This document shows positions 54,690 through 63,972 of a stretch of DNA of 64,000 nt, piece by piece. The notes beneath the pieces are model-generated. The model was not told the DNA's origin, made no database searches, and saw only the letters and a list, made by a program, of their open reading frames with translations. The stretch lies in the NCBI RefSeq assembly GCF_000304315.1, contig NC_018485.1, positions 2,326,501-2,390,500 of the forward strand, in the 5' to 3' direction. Source of the stretch: Methylocystis sp. SC2 (GTDB taxonomy: Bacteria; Pseudomonadota; Alphaproteobacteria; Rhizobiales; Beijerinckiaceae). How positions within the stretch are numbered: the first letter of the stretch is position 1; each line of letters opens with the position of its first letter. The position numbers and the translations under genes were made by a program.

Positions 54690-55508
54690 ATGAATGGCGA
54701 CACGCCCAGATCAATCGTCCATCCCACCGATCTCTCCTTCGCAAGCCAGGACGCCTTCGCGCATGCGCTGCGCATCGCCGTGGCCTGCAAGAGCATGTTG
54801 CACATTCTGCATGTCGAAGCGCCCGAGACCGAGGAGGACGATTGGGATCGCTTTCCGCAGGTGCGCGAAATGCTGGCGCGCTGGAAGATGATCTCGCCGA
54901 CCGCGACGCGCGCCGAGGCGGCCGAACAGCTCGGCGTCAAAATCGTCAAGGCGGCGGTCGAATCGGAATCGCCCGTCGCCGGCGTCGCCGCCTATGTCGA
55001 GCGGCACCTGTGCGATCTTCTCGTGATGATGACCCGACCGCGCAGCGCTCTGGAGCGGCTGCTCGCCAGCTCGGTCGCCGAGGAAACGGCGCGCGAGACG
55101 CATGTGCCGGCGCTGTTCCTGCGCGAGGACCAGAAAGGCTTCGTCGACCAGGAGACGGGCGCCGTCTCGCTCAATACGGTGCTGATGCCGGTCGAGGCGA
55201 CGGTCTCGCCGCTCGACGCCTTCCGCCACGTCGCGGCAATCGCGCATTGTCTCAACCCGGCCGCCGACGTCATGATGCTGCATGTCGGCGAAGACCTGCC
55301 GCTTTTTGAAGGGCTGCTGCCGCACATCGAGTTGCGCCGCGGGCCCGTCGTCGAAACCATTCTCGCCTATGCGCAGGAGATCAAGGCCGACATGATCGCC
55401 ATGCCGACGCGTGGCCGAAAGGGCCTGCTGGAGGCGCTGCGCGGCTCGACGACGCGGCGCGTGCTGCACGAGGCGCCCTGTCCGCTGCTGGCGTCGCCGG
55501 TGCGATGA
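54690..55508 (+). CDS. Universal stress protein, tandem UspA domains
   Basis: The 272-residue protein has two Usp folds. The first (SIVHPTDLSFASQDAFAHALRIA, in parts) lacks the G-2x-G-9x-G(S/T) ATP loop. The second begins NTVLMPVEATVSPLDAF and ends MPTRGRKGLLEALRGSTTRRVLHEAPCPLLA, with an ATP-type loop. Cytoplasmic. It is alone on its transcript after hisS, 74 bases apart. Confidence 0.9.
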   Translation: MNGDTPRSIVHPTDLSFASQDAFAHALRIAVACKSMLHILHVEAPETEEDDWDRFPQVREMLARWKMISPTATRAEAAEQLGVKIVKAAVESESPVAGVAAYVERHLCDLLVMMTRPRSALERLLASSVAEETARETHVPALFLREDQKGFVDQETGAVSLNTVLMPVEATVSPLDAFRHVAAIAHCLNPAADVMMLHVGEDLPLFEGLLPHIELRRGPVVETILAYAQEIKADMIAMPTRGRKGLLEALRGSTTRRVLHEAPCPLLASPVR

Positions 55509-55588
55509 ACGCCGGCGCTCACTCCCGAGAGGCCGAAGGCCGGATCGGGACGCCCGTCGCGATCAACATTCTGGGCTCCGATTCGGGA

Positions 55589-55609
55589 AGGTCGCTCATC
55601 GCGAGCGAC
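55589..55609. terminator. Hairpin between convergent usp and META genes
   Basis: GTCGCTC and GAGCGAC form a perfect 7-bp stem around ATCGC, between two convergent genes. No U-run follows, so it is a weak bidirectional terminator candidate. Confidence 0.35.
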
Positions 55610-55618
55610 TGACCCGCT

Positions 55619-56107
55619 CTATAGCGAGCGCTGGAAATGCAGCACGCCGCCCTGCGCGCCCTTCAGGATGAGGTCGTCTCCCTTCGTGTCCCAATAGGGG
55701 CCAGAGAGCAGCACCCCCCAATAGTCGCGCTCGAAGGCGGCGAGCGGGCCTTCACATTTGCGTTCGTTGACCGCCGGCATGGTGCGCGGTCCGAGCCGGT
55801 TGGGGCCGATGATGAAGATGCCCGACCAGTTCTTGCAGCCCGAAAAACCGTTGGCGCGGCCGGTTGAGTCGATCGAGATCCACATCTCCACCGGCGGCGC
55901 TTTGCCGTTGATCTCCTTGAGCACGAAGTTCTGGTTGTGCGGGAACGGCTGATAGCGCGGAATGCCGCCCGTCTCCTTGTTTTCGTCTTCCGGCTGCTTC
56001 TGCTCCGCGCCCTGAGGCGGTTTTGCGCGGCTCTTGGCGTCGGCTGGCGCGGCGGCGAGCGCAATGGCGCAGAGCGAGGCGGCTAAGGCGAGCAAAATCC
56101 TGTTCAT
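55619..56107 (-). CDS. META-domain (HslJ-like) secreted protein
   Basis: The 162-residue protein has a signal peptide (ILLALAASLCAIALAAAPADA), a charged linker, and a META domain: FVLKEINGKAPPVEMWISID, GFSGCKNWSGIF, the conserved TMPAVNERKCEGPLAAFE and a C-terminal GDDLILKGAQGGVLHF. Two cysteines probably pair. META proteins in other bacteria are linked to heat-shock or antibiotic tolerance. The ATG at 56107 is taken over one seven codons upstream. Confidence 0.8.
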   Translation of the reverse strand: MNRILLALAASLCAIALAAAPADAKSRAKPPQGAEQKQPEDENKETGGIPRYQPFPHNQNFVLKEINGKAPPVEMWISIDSTGRANGFSGCKNWSGIFIIGPNRLGPRTMPAVNERKCEGPLAAFERDYWGVLLSGPYWDTKGDDLILKGAQGGVLHFQRSL

Positions 56108-56172
56108 CGCGTCAATCATCCTCCCCATAAGGCGACCCGCGCCTGTCGGTCCCGGGCCCGCGGCGCAGCGCC

Positions 56173-57168
56173 TTATAGCATGCTCGGCAGGACGCGGTCA
56201 GGCGGCCGGTGGCCGTCCATAAAGGTTTTGATGTTGATGATCACTTTCTCGCCCATATCGATGCGGCTTTCAATGGTCGCCGAGCCCATATGCGGAAGCA
56301 GCGTGACTTTTCCGGCTTTGGCGAGCTTCAATAATTTGGGAGAGACGGCGGGCTCATGCTCGAAGACGTCGAGGCCGGCGCCGGCCATCTCATCCGCCTC
56401 AAGCATGCGCACCAATGCGTTCTCGTCGACGATCTCGCCGCGCGCGGTATTGATCAGAATGGCGTGCGGACGCAGATGCGCCAGTCTGCGGGCGGAGAGA
56501 AGATGATAGGTCGCCGGCGTATGCGGACAGTGGATCGACACGACGTCGACCCGCGCCAGCATCTGATCGAGCGACTCCCAATAGGTCGCCTCCAATTGCT
56601 CTTCGAGATCGGCCGAGACCCGTCGGCGGTTGTGGTAATGAATTGAAAGTCCAAAACTTTTCGCGCGCCGCGCCAAGGCTTGGCCGATCCGGCCCATGCC
56701 GACGATGCCGAGCCTCTTGCCGGTGATCCGATGGCCGAGCATCCAGGTCGGCGACCATCCCGCCCAAGCGCCGTCGGGAATGGCGCTCGCGCCTTCGACG
56801 AGACGACGCGCCACCGACAGGATCAGCGCCATCGTCATGTCGGCGGTGTCTTCGGTCAGAACGCCGGGCGTGTTGGTGACGGTGATGGAGCGATCGAGCG
56901 CCGAGGCGACGTCGATATTGTCGACGCCATTGCCAAAATTGGCGATCAGCTTCATCTGCTCGCCGGCCTGGGCGATCAGATGCGAATCGATACGGTCGGT
57001 GATGGTCGGCACCAGCACGTCGGCCGTGCGCATGGCCTCGACGAGTTCGTCATGAGTGAGCGGCTTGTCGCTTTCGTTGAGGCGCGTGTCGAACAACTCG
57101 CACATGCGGGTTTCGATGACCTCGGGCAGCCGGCGCGACACGACAACGAGCGGCTTCTTTTTCGGCAT
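56173..57168 (-). CDS. 2-hydroxyacid dehydrogenase (glyoxylate/hydroxypyruvate reductase type)
   Basis: The 331-residue D-2-hydroxyacid dehydrogenase has LIANFGNGVDNIDV, the NAD motif GIVGMGRIGQALARRAKSFG, catalytic Arg in NTARGEIVDE, Glu in GLDVFEHEP, and His in LLPHMGSATIESR. The pattern fits GyaR-type glyoxylate reductases. In methylotrophs such enzymes serve the serine cycle, but assignment to that pathway is inference. It stands alone. Confidence 0.9.
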   Translation of the reverse strand: MPKKKPLVVVSRRLPEVIETRMCELFDTRLNESDKPLTHDELVEAMRTADVLVPTITDRIDSHLIAQAGEQMKLIANFGNGVDNIDVASALDRSITVTNTPGVLTEDTADMTMALILSVARRLVEGASAIPDGAWAGWSPTWMLGHRITGKRLGIVGMGRIGQALARRAKSFGLSIHYHNRRRVSADLEEQLEATYWESLDQMLARVDVVSIHCPHTPATYHLLSARRLAHLRPHAILINTARGEIVDENALVRMLEADEMAGAGLDVFEHEPAVSPKLLKLAKAGKVTLLPHMGSATIESRIDMGEKVIINIKTFMDGHRPPDRVLPSML

Positions 57169-57358
57169 ATCCCTGGTCGTGCCTCCGCGTTCATGTTGTG
57201 TTGCAGCAGCGTTTCTGCGATTGCGCTATGATCGTCGCCGCGTCGCCGCAACGGATGAAAAGACGCCGGCGAGTTTCGCCGGCTTCAACCGGGTCTTAAC
57301 GACGGTCGGCGACAAAACCAATACGCCTCCTCGGCGGACGCATTCGACTTCCTAGCAG

Positions 57359-57970
57359 ATGACGGGCCAAAGACAAGCGAGCGATCAGTCCACCATGTCG
57401 CGAATAAACATAGAATCTGCGCCAATTTCGGCAGCCTTCTCAAACGCTCAGGAACTTTTCCAAAGGCGTCGCCGCACGGCTTTCGCCGCGCTCGTAGGCG
57501 CGCTTTTTTGCGCAGCGCACGCCAATGCTCTGGAGCCGCAGAAGGGCCCGGTGAGCGGCCTGCCCTTGCCCCGCTACGTCAGCCTCAAATCGGATCGGGT
57601 CAATGTTCGCGAGGGGCCGAGCAAGGAACATCCGACTCTGTGGATCTACGAACGCGCCGCGCTCCCCGTCGAGATCACCGCCGAATTCGAAACCTGGCGC
57701 AAGATCCGCGATTCCGAAGGCGCCGAAGGCTGGGTGCTGCACTCGCTGCTCTCCGGACGGCGCACCGCCTTGGTCGCGCCGTGGAAAAAGGAGCCGCAAC
57801 TGCTCGTCGCCGCCGATCATTCAACGCCCGCGGCCAAGCTCGGCCCCGGCGTCATCGGCAATTTGCGCAGCTGCGACGGCAAATGGTGCCGCATCGCCGG
57901 CAAGGGCTTTGACGGCTATATGCAGCAGGAAAATCTCTGGGGCGTCTATCCGGGCGAAACATTCGAATAG
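57359..57970 (+). CDS. SH3-domain protein, exported
   Basis: The 203-residue protein has a late signal peptide (AFAALVGALFCAAHANA after RRRR) and two bacterial SH3 segments: RYVSLKSDRVNVREGPSKEHP with WRKIRDSEGAEGWVLHSLLSG, then LGPGVIGNLRSCDGKWCRIAGKGFDGYMQQ (in parts). The family binds cell-wall peptides. The long N-terminal part suggests the ATG at 57395 or a later one may be used; neither ATG has a strong ribosome site. Confidence 0.85.
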   Translation: MTGQRQASDQSTMSRINIESAPISAAFSNAQELFQRRRRTAFAALVGALFCAAHANALEPQKGPVSGLPLPRYVSLKSDRVNVREGPSKEHPTLWIYERAALPVEITAEFETWRKIRDSEGAEGWVLHSLLSGRRTALVAPWKKEPQLLVAADHSTPAAKLGPGVIGNLRSCDGKWCRIAGKGFDGYMQQENLWGVYPGETFE

Positions 57971-58345
57971 TCAGCCGATCGGACCGCCCGGCAGGCGGCT
58001 CTTGAGTTTCTCCAACGCGGTCGAAATGGCGTCCCGACTGAAGGGCTTGGCGACGACCGGCGCATCGGCATGCGCCTCAAGCACGCCCTGTTCGCCGTAA
58101 CCGGTCACGAAGGCGAAGGGCTTATGCCGGCGCTCAAGGACGCCGGGGAGAACATGCGCCTTCTGGCCATTGAGGTTGATGTCGAGAAAGGCGATGTCAA
58201 AATCTTCGCTGGTCGCCTTTTGCAGCGCCTCCTGCACATTGCCCGCTGTGGCGACGACTTGCGCGCCAAGCTCCTCGAGAAACATTTCGAGCGCCATGGC
58301 GATCACGGCCTCGTCTTCGACGATCAGGACGCGAGGCGCGTTCAT
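57971..58345 (-). CDS. Single-domain response regulator
   Basis: The 124-residue receiver has VLIVEDEAVIAMALEMFLEELG, the phosphoacceptor in IAFLDINLNGQ, and VAKPFSRDAI. It overlaps the HWE kinase by four bases (ATGA), so it is the kinase's partner. With no output domain it probably acts through protein contact, as in the general stress or light-response HWE systems. It is convergent with the SH3 gene with no gap. Confidence 0.9.
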   Translation of the reverse strand: MNAPRVLIVEDEAVIAMALEMFLEELGAQVVATAGNVQEALQKATSEDFDIAFLDINLNGQKAHVLPGVLERRHKPFAFVTGYGEQGVLEAHADAPVVAKPFSRDAISTALEKLKSRLPGGPIG

Positions 58346-59328
58346 TTGAGCACTTCCACGCCCAGGGGAATGTCCATCTCGCAACGGAATCCTTCACAGG
58401 GGAATTCGACCGCAATCCGCGCGCCCGCTTCGGACGCCAGCGTTTTCTCGATCAGGCGCATGCCAAATCCTTTGACCGATGGGGGCGCGATCGGCGGTCC
58501 GCCGCATTCGCGCCAGACAAGATGGAGCTTAGGCGTGCGCGCCTTGGCGTCAATGCTCCACTCAACGGCGACTCGTCCGTTCGGCGCCGAGAGCGATCCG
58601 TGTCTCACGGCGTTCGTGCATAATTCATGCAGCGTCATCGCCAGGGCCGCCGCGATGCGCGGGCAGACGTCGACAGACGCCCCTGAAACGTCGAAATTCT
58701 CCTGGCCCGCCGGGGCGATGGCGGTGCGCACGAGTTCGTCGACCCGCGCCTTCGTCCAGTTTTCGCGGGTCAGCACGTCATGCACGGCGGCGAGCGCCAG
58801 CAGACGATTCTCAAAGAGCTCCACCGAATTCTGCTTCAACTCGCGCAGCGAATGCAAAGCGATCGAGTGAACCGTCGCCAGCGTATTCTTGACGCGATGG
58901 TTGAGCTCGTGGATCAGAAGCTGCAAGCGTTCGCGGTCGCGTTCCTGTTCGGTGACGTCGGTGTTGGTCCCATACCAGCCGACGATGGCGCCGTTCTCGC
59001 GCAGCGGCTCGATGCGCGTCAGAAATGGCCGGTAGAGTCCGTCGGCGCCCCTCAGCGGGAAGATCATCTGGAAGAATTCGCCGTGCTGGATCGCATGCGT
59101 CCATCGCTCCAGCATTTTCGGGAGCACGTCCGGGTGATGGACCGATTGCCAACCCCATCCGGCCATCTCCTCGGGCGTCGTGCCGGTATATTCGTACCAA
59201 CGATCATTGTACCAGAAAATCCAGCCGTCGGGACGCGCCATCCAGGCCAGATTCGGTATGGAGTTGGCAAGCGCCTTGAACTGCGCGTAGGTGATCTCGG
59301 ATTCCTGTTCGGTCGCCCGCTGCGACAT
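58342..59328 (-). CDS. HWE-family sensor histidine kinase with PAS domain
   Basis: The 328-residue cytoplasmic kinase has a PAS domain (about 15-130: NSIPNLAWMARPDGWIFWYN, GWYGTNTDVTEQ) and the HWE core. The phosphoacceptor is H144 in ELNHRVKNTLATVHSIA, the N box is HELCTNAVRHG, then WRECGGPPI and GFGMRLIEKTLASE. These are defining marks of HWE kinases. The signal is unknown. Confidence 0.92.
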   Translation of the reverse strand: MSQRATEQESEITYAQFKALANSIPNLAWMARPDGWIFWYNDRWYEYTGTTPEEMAGWGWQSVHHPDVLPKMLERWTHAIQHGEFFQMIFPLRGADGLYRPFLTRIEPLRENGAIVGWYGTNTDVTEQERDRERLQLLIHELNHRVKNTLATVHSIALHSLRELKQNSVELFENRLLALAAVHDVLTRENWTKARVDELVRTAIAPAGQENFDVSGASVDVCPRIAAALAMTLHELCTNAVRHGSLSAPNGRVAVEWSIDAKARTPKLHLVWRECGGPPIAPPSVKGFGMRLIEKTLASEAGARIAVEFPCEGFRCEMDIPLGVEVLK

Positions 59329-59424
59329 TGCTCCCGCCCCACCCTGGTTTTCGAAGAGGTCTCGACGGCCTTGCGGCGAATTCGAGCCGCTTCGAATGTG
59401 TCGACAACAGAATATAGGGCGGGC

Positions 59425-59871
59425 TTAGGCGCGGCGAAGTCGCACCACGACATCTACGCGTGCGACGCGCAAACCATCGGGCGGCTGGGGAAGATCGGAG
59501 ACCGAGACATTCGCGCCGGCGATGTCGTAAAGCTCTCCGTCGTCTTCGAGAAGAAAATGATGGTGGTCGGCGGTATTGGTGTCGAAATACACCCGGGCGC
59601 CGTCGACGGCGATCTCCCGCAGCAAGCCGGCCTGGGTGAACTGGTGGAGCGCATTATAGACGGTCGCGAGGGACACGGAGAGATTGGCGGCGAGCGCCTC
59701 TTCGTAGAGCCGCTCCGCCGTCACATGGCGATCGCCGCTCTGCCCGAACAGCAACTCGCCCAGCGACAGCCGCTGACGGGTCGGCCGCAGCCCGGCGTCG
59801 GCCAGCAACTCTGCGACGCGCTTGCGCGGCGCACAGTCAGGCGGAACGGTCGAATTCGGCTCGGCGTCCAT
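59425..59871 (-). CDS. irr: Iron response regulator Irr (Fur family)
   Basis: The 148-residue protein has a winged helix ([40 protein letters not shown] in part) and the Irr hallmark HHH in [12 protein letters not shown], a heme/metal site through which heme-bound Irr is destabilised. An N-terminal PPDCAPRKR may be a partial heme-regulatory motif. In Hyphomicrobiales irr is divergent from fabA, as here. It represses heme synthesis and activates iron uptake under iron limitation. Confidence 0.93.
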   Translation of the reverse strand: MDAEPNSTVPPDCAPRKRVAELLADAGLRPTRQRLSLGELLFGQSGDRHVTAERLYEEALAANLSVSLATVYNALHQFTQAGLLREIAVDGARVYFDTNTADHHHFLLEDDGELYDIAGANVSVSDLPQPPDGLRVARVDVVVRLRRA

Positions 59872-60184
59872 TGCAGCGGCTCGCGGTTTTCCACTCTCGC
59901 GGTTTTCTACAGGGCATCATAGGGAGAATGGCGGGAAATTCAACGCCGCTCGGCTGTTGCGACCCCGCTTGCGACAGCGCTTCCGGCCCGGGCGAGGCTA
60001 TGTTACGGATCGCTTCGCCCGGGAGCGGCCAAGAGCGGCCAAGAGCGGCCACAGCGGCCAACAGCTGCCGCTGAGAGCCGCCAAGAGCGGCGCCGCCGAC
60101 GCGGCGCCAACAAAGATAAGGCGCGCCTTGCAGAGGCGCTTGGGAGGACGGGCCGAAAGGCTCCAACGCGAGGAACATAGGACG
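59872..60184. other. irr-fabA divergent region
   Basis: These 313 bases hold no gene on good evidence; the fabA frame is open throughout but the upstream part has no homology. They contain an array of 10-bp repeats (60023-60092) and the promoters of both genes. No clear iron-control element (Irr box) was found. Confidence 0.5.
60023..60092 (+). repeat. Tandem 10-bp repeat GAGCGGCCAA
   Basis: Three near-exact units (60023-60052), a fourth with one base lost (60053-60062), and further degenerate units (to about 60092) lie 95-160 bases upstream of the fabA ATG. The unit number may vary between strains. Confidence 0.7.
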
Positions 60185-60709
60185 ATGGGCGAAAGGCGCT
60201 CCTCATTCGGCTACGAGGATTTACTGGCATGCGGCGAGGAGAAGCTGTTCGGCCCGGGCAACGCCCAGCTGCCGCTGCCGCCGATGCTGATGTTCGACCG
60301 GATCACCGAGATCTTCGAAGACGGCGGCGAGCACGGCAAGGGCTACATGCGCGCCGAACTCGACATCAAGCCGAGTCTTTGGTTCTTCGACTGCCATTTC
60401 AAGGGCAATCCCGTGATGCCGGGCTGCCTTGGCCTCGACGCGCTGTGGCAGATGGTCGGCTTCTATCTCGCCTGGCTCGACAATCCGGGGCGCGGCATGG
60501 CGCTGGGCGTCGGCGAGGTGAAATTCAGCGGGCAAGTTCGCCCGACCGTGAAAAAGGTGACCTACGGCATCGACTTCAAGCGCGTCTTCAAGGGCAAGCT
60601 TGTGCTCGGCATCGCCGACGGCTGGGTCGCGGCGGACGGCGAGCGCATCTATGAGGCGAAGGATTTGAAGGTTGGCCTCGCCAAGGCCGAGGCGCCGGCA
60701 GCCGCCTGA
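60185..60709 (+). CDS. fabA: 3-hydroxydecanoyl-ACP dehydratase/isomerase
   Basis: The 174-residue enzyme has the active-site His in [23 protein letters not shown] and the partner aspartate in the same box, with [12 protein letters not shown] at the N terminus. It dehydrates and isomerises C10 intermediates, starting unsaturated fatty acid synthesis together with FabB. The ATG at 60185 begins [14 protein letters not shown], the family start. fabB follows after 45 bases. Confidence 0.97.
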   Translation: MGERRSSFGYEDLLACGEEKLFGPGNAQLPLPPMLMFDRITEIFEDGGEHGKGYMRAELDIKPSLWFFDCHFKGNPVMPGCLGLDALWQMVGFYLAWLDNPGRGMALGVGEVKFSGQVRPTVKKVTYGIDFKRVFKGKLVLGIADGWVAADGERIYEAKDLKVGLAKAEAPAAA

Positions 60710-60754
60710 AGCGCACACCAAGGCGCGGGGAAGCGCCGCCAAGGAGTTGGACCA

Positions 60755-61978
60755 ATGAGACGAGTCGTCGTCACCGGCATGGGGATTGTGTCGTCGATCG
60801 GCAACACCACCCAGGAAGTGATCGCTTCGCTGCGCGAGGCGAAGTCTGGCATCGCCCGCGCGGAGAAATACGCCGAACTCGGCTTCCGTTCGCAGGTGTA
60901 CGGCATGCCGTCGCTCGACCCCTCGACGATCGTCGACCGCCGCGCCATGCGGTTCCATGCGACAGGCACGGCGTGGAACCACGTCGCCATGGATCAGGCG
61001 ATCGCCGACGCCGGGCTGACCGAAGCGGAGATCTCCAACGCGCGCACCGGAATCATCATGGGGTCCGGCGGCCCTTCGACCCATACGCTTGTCGAATCCG
61101 CCGACATCACGCGCACGAAGGGGCCCAAGCGCGTTGGTCCCTTCGCGGTGCCCAAATGCATGTCGTCGACCGCCTCGGCGACGCTTGCGGTCTGGTTCAA
61201 GATCAAAGGCGTCAACTATTCGATCTCGTCAGCCTGCGCCACGTCCAATCACTGCATCGGCAACGCCTACGAACTGATTCAGTATGGCAAGCAGGACATG
61301 ATGTTTGCGGGCGGCTGCGAGGAGCTGGAGTGGGAGCTGTCGGTCCTCTTCGACGCGATGGGCGCCATGTCCTCCTCTTATAATGATCGTCCGGCGACGG
61401 CCTCGCGCGCCTATGACAAGAATCGCGACGGATTCGTCATCGCCGGCGGCGCCGGCGTGCTGGTGCTCGAAGAACTCGAACACGCCAAGGCGCGCGGCGC
61501 GAAGATCTACGCCGAAGTCGCCGGCTATGGCGCGACGTCCGACGGCCATGACATGGTGGCGCCCTCGGGCGAGGGCGCGGTGCGCTGCATGCAGCAGGCG
61601 CTCGCGACGGTGAAGTGCCCGATCGACTACATCAACCCCCACGCCACGGCGACACCGGTCGGCGACGCCAAGGAAATCGAGGCGCTGCGCGAAGTGTTCG
61701 GCGTCGGCGACAAATGCCCGCCGATCGCCGCGACCAAATCCCTGACCGGCCATTCGCTCGGCGCGACGGGCGTGCAGGAGGCGATCTATTCCTTGTTGAT
61801 GATGCAGAACGGCTTCATCTGCGAAAGCGCCAATATCGAAGAGCTCGATCCGGATTTCGCCGACATGCCCATCATGCGGACGCGCCGCGACAATGTGAAG
61901 CTTGGCGCTGTGCTGTCCAACTCATTCGGCTTCGGCGGCACCAATGCGACATTGGTGTTCAAGCATCCAGACGCCTGA
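60755..61978 (+). CDS. fabB: 3-oxoacyl-ACP synthase I
   Basis: The 407-residue condensing enzyme has the Cys-His-His set: C in [17 protein letters not shown] in [11 protein letters not shown] and H in [11 protein letters not shown]. FabB elongates the cis-unsaturated branch made by FabA. The GGAG ribosome site and the 45-base gap indicate a fabAB operon. Confidence 0.97.
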   Translation: MRRVVVTGMGIVSSIGNTTQEVIASLREAKSGIARAEKYAELGFRSQVYGMPSLDPSTIVDRRAMRFHATGTAWNHVAMDQAIADAGLTEAEISNARTGIIMGSGGPSTHTLVESADITRTKGPKRVGPFAVPKCMSSTASATLAVWFKIKGVNYSISSACATSNHCIGNAYELIQYGKQDMMFAGGCEELEWELSVLFDAMGAMSSSYNDRPATASRAYDKNRDGFVIAGGAGVLVLEELEHAKARGAKIYAEVAGYGATSDGHDMVAPSGEGAVRCMQQALATVKCPIDYINPHATATPVGDAKEIEALREVFGVGDKCPPIAATKSLTGHSLGATGVQEAIYSLLMMQNGFICESANIEELDPDFADMPIMRTRRDNVKLGAVLSNSFGFGGTNATLVFKHPDA

Positions 61979-61996
61979 CGCTGATCCCTCGCGATA

Positions 61997-62027
61997 CGTC
62001 ATGGCCGGGCGTGTTCCGGCCATGACG
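61997..62027. terminator. 12-bp perfect hairpin after fabB
   Basis: CGTCATGGCCGG and its exact complement enclose a 7-base loop, starting 19 bases after the fabB stop. No T-run follows; it may be an mRNA-stabilising palindrome or attenuate fabI readthrough. Confidence 0.45.
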
Positions 62028-62205
62028 TCGAGACATGCAACGGCGTTTAGGAGAAGGCGATTCTCCCAGTTGCGAACGACGCCAGCGGCGCTCGTGAACA
62101 GAAGTATCGCCGACACGGCCCACAGCGTCGTTCTTCTTTGCTGTCTGCGTCTACGATAGGGCTTAGGCCCAAACTTTCGATCTCTCCTACGATGACAATC
62201 GCCAT

Positions 62206-63015
62206 ATGACAGTTTCAACCGGTCTCATGCAGGGTAAGCGCGGCCTCATCATGGGCGTCGCCAATGATCATTCAATCGCCTATGGCGTCGCGCGCGTTCT
62301 TGCGCGCCACGGCGCGACGCTCGCATTCACCTATCAGGGCGAGGCGCTCGGCAAGCGCGTCAAGCCGCTCGCGCAGGAGCTCGGGTCGAACCTTGTGCTG
62401 CCATGCGACGCCGAGGATATTTCAACCGTGGATCAGGTGTTCGCGCGTCTCGAACACGACTGGGGCGATATGGATTTTCTCGTCCACTCCATCGCCTATT
62501 CCGACAAAAGCGAATTGAAGGGACTCTACGCCGACACCTCGCGCGAGAATTTCATTCGCACGCTTGTCATTTCCTGTTTTTCCTTCACCGAAGCCGCGCG
62601 CCGCGCCGCCAGGCTGATGAAGAATGGCGGATCACTGCTGACGGTGAGCTTTGGCGGCGGCACGCATGTCATGCCGAATTACAACGTCATGGGCGTCGCG
62701 AAGGCGGCGCTCGATTCATCGGTGCGCTATCTAGCGGCCGACTTCGGCGATCGCGGCATTCGCGTCAATGCGCTGTCGCCCGGTCCGGTGCGCACCATGG
62801 CGGGCGCCGGCATCACGGGCGCGCGGGCGATGGGCGCGTTCCAAAAAAAGCATTGTCCGTTGCGTCGGATGATCACGCTGGATGAAATCGGCGGTTCGGC
62901 GCTTTATTTGCTGTCGGAGCTTTCGGGCGGCGTGACGGGCGAAGTCCATCTTGTGGACGCCGGCTATAATATCATGTTGCAACCGCGTCCCGAGGATCTC
63001 AACGGCGAGGAGTAA
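62206..63015 (+). CDS. fabI: Enoyl-ACP reductase (NADH)
   Basis: The 269-residue SDR-fold enzyme completes each fatty-acid elongation cycle. It shows the FabI cofactor loop GVANDHSIAYGVARV, SIAYSDKSELKG, the catalytic Tyr-Lys in PNYNVMGVAKAALDSSVRYLA (in parts), and LSPGPVRTMAGAGI. It lies 227 bases after fabB; its own promoter is possible. It is the target of triclosan-type inhibitors. Confidence 0.96.
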   Translation: MTVSTGLMQGKRGLIMGVANDHSIAYGVARVLARHGATLAFTYQGEALGKRVKPLAQELGSNLVLPCDAEDISTVDQVFARLEHDWGDMDFLVHSIAYSDKSELKGLYADTSRENFIRTLVISCFSFTEAARRAARLMKNGGSLLTVSFGGGTHVMPNYNVMGVAKAALDSSVRYLAADFGDRGIRVNALSPGPVRTMAGAGITGARAMGAFQKKHCPLRRMITLDEIGGSALYLLSELSGGVTGEVHLVDAGYNIMLQPRPEDLNGEE

Positions 63016-63019
63016 GGCA

Positions 63020-63334
63020 ATGAGGATAGCGCTGTCTTTAGGCTTGGTCTTCATTGCGGCGCCGGCGATGGCGGCGAGCGCGGATCCGACGACCGGCGCG
63101 CAGATCGCCAAAGCCGAATGCGCCTCATGCCATGCCGTTGGATCCGACGCAGAGGCCAAGAGCCCGGATCCCAAGGCGCCGCGCTTTATCGATGTGGCGA
63201 AGATGCCTTCGACGACTGAACTGTCGCTCAAGGTTTTCCTGCGCTCTTCGCACAAGAATATGCCTAACATCATTCTCGCCCGCGAAGAGATCGACTCGCT
63301 GGCAAGCTATATTTTGGGGCTTGGCGGCAAATAG
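63020..63334 (+). CDS. Small exported cytochrome c
   Basis: The 104-residue protein has a signal peptide (ALSLGLVFIAAPAMA) and one heme c site (C34, C37, H38 in CASCH). A probable methionine ligand is in SSHKNMPNIILA. It matches class I small cytochromes found as electron carriers. Four bases separate it from fabI. Its partner oxidoreductase cannot be told from context. Confidence 0.88.
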   Translation: MRIALSLGLVFIAAPAMAASADPTTGAQIAKAECASCHAVGSDAEAKSPDPKAPRFIDVAKMPSTTELSLKVFLRSSHKNMPNIILAREEIDSLASYILGLGGK

Positions 63335-63367
63335 CCGCCAAGCTGATCGAAAGCTGTCCGCGCGAAA

Positions 63368-63715
63368 TTATGCGGCCATTTTCTGTCCGGACATTCTGCG
63401 GCATTCCTCGGCGCAGCGACGGCATTCGTCGGCGCATTCCTTCATGTCCGGAATCGGATCGCATTCCTTGGCGCAGGTTTCGCAAGCCTCGGCGCAGAGC
63501 GCGCACATCTGTTTCGCCAGCGGCGAATTCATCAGCATCATTTGCGTGCTGTTGCGGCACATATCGGCGCAGGCGATCATCGCCCGGAAATGTTTGGGCT
63601 TCACATGCTCGCCGCCTTTCTCGAGGCAATGGGTCATCGCCAGGCCGAAGCACATCTGATAACAGTTCAGGCAGGCGTCGATGCAGGCCTGCATTTCCTT
63701 CGGGATCATGTGCAT
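63368..63715 (-). CDS. csp: Csp-type four-helix copper-storage protein (DUF326)
   Basis: The 115-residue protein has 16 cysteines, mostly in CxxxC pairs facing a helix-bundle core (ACIDACLNCYQMC, ACADMCR, MCALCAEACETCAKEC and KECADECRRCAEEC in separate helices). This is the pattern of Csp proteins, which bind many Cu(I) ions per subunit. Without a signal or Tat motif it resembles cytosolic Csp3. In Methylosinus trichosporium such proteins store copper for methane monooxygenase. GAGGA precedes the ATG. Confidence 0.88.
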   Translation of the reverse strand: MHMIPKEMQACIDACLNCYQMCFGLAMTHCLEKGGEHVKPKHFRAMIACADMCRNSTQMMLMNSPLAKQMCALCAEACETCAKECDPIPDMKECADECRRCAEECRRMSGQKMAA

Positions 63716-63856
63716 GATGGATCGTTCCTCTTAAGGCTTTCCGCCTCGCCGCCCCGCAGGCAGCTAGTTCACCGGCCTCGCAGGTCAAGATTTACGGCGA
63801 AAGCGCAGGACCGACAGTCAAGTTCCGGCACGCCGGCTGATTTCGGGTTCTGACCA

Positions 63857-63972
63857 CTAAAGCGCTTCATGATCACATGGAATCATGTGATCGATAAGGA
63901 ATCGCTCAAAATCAAAACGTGGAGCAGGTTCTCATCGAAAAAGTCTGTCAACTTTTTCGGGACCTGCTCTAA
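63857..63972 (+). repeat. Dispersed ~115-bp repeat, copy B (full)
   Basis: It starts TAAAGCGCTTCATGATCAC, contains ATGGAATCATGTGATCGAT, GTGGAGCAGGTTCTCATCG, AAAAAGTCTGTCAACTTTTT and ends GGGACCTGCTCTAA. It is the fullest copy. The two internal hairpins are ATCACATGGAATCATGTGAT and AAAAAGTCTGTCAACTTTTT. No gene end coincides with it here within the window. Confidence 0.85.

Noticed and set aside
59822..60184. N-terminal extension of fabA (121 codons)
   Set aside because: Reads through the tandem repeats and irr start region; FabA homology begins at 60185.
59872..60184. Irr box (iron control element) in the irr-fabA spacer
   Set aside because: No TTTAGAA-type palindrome is visible there.
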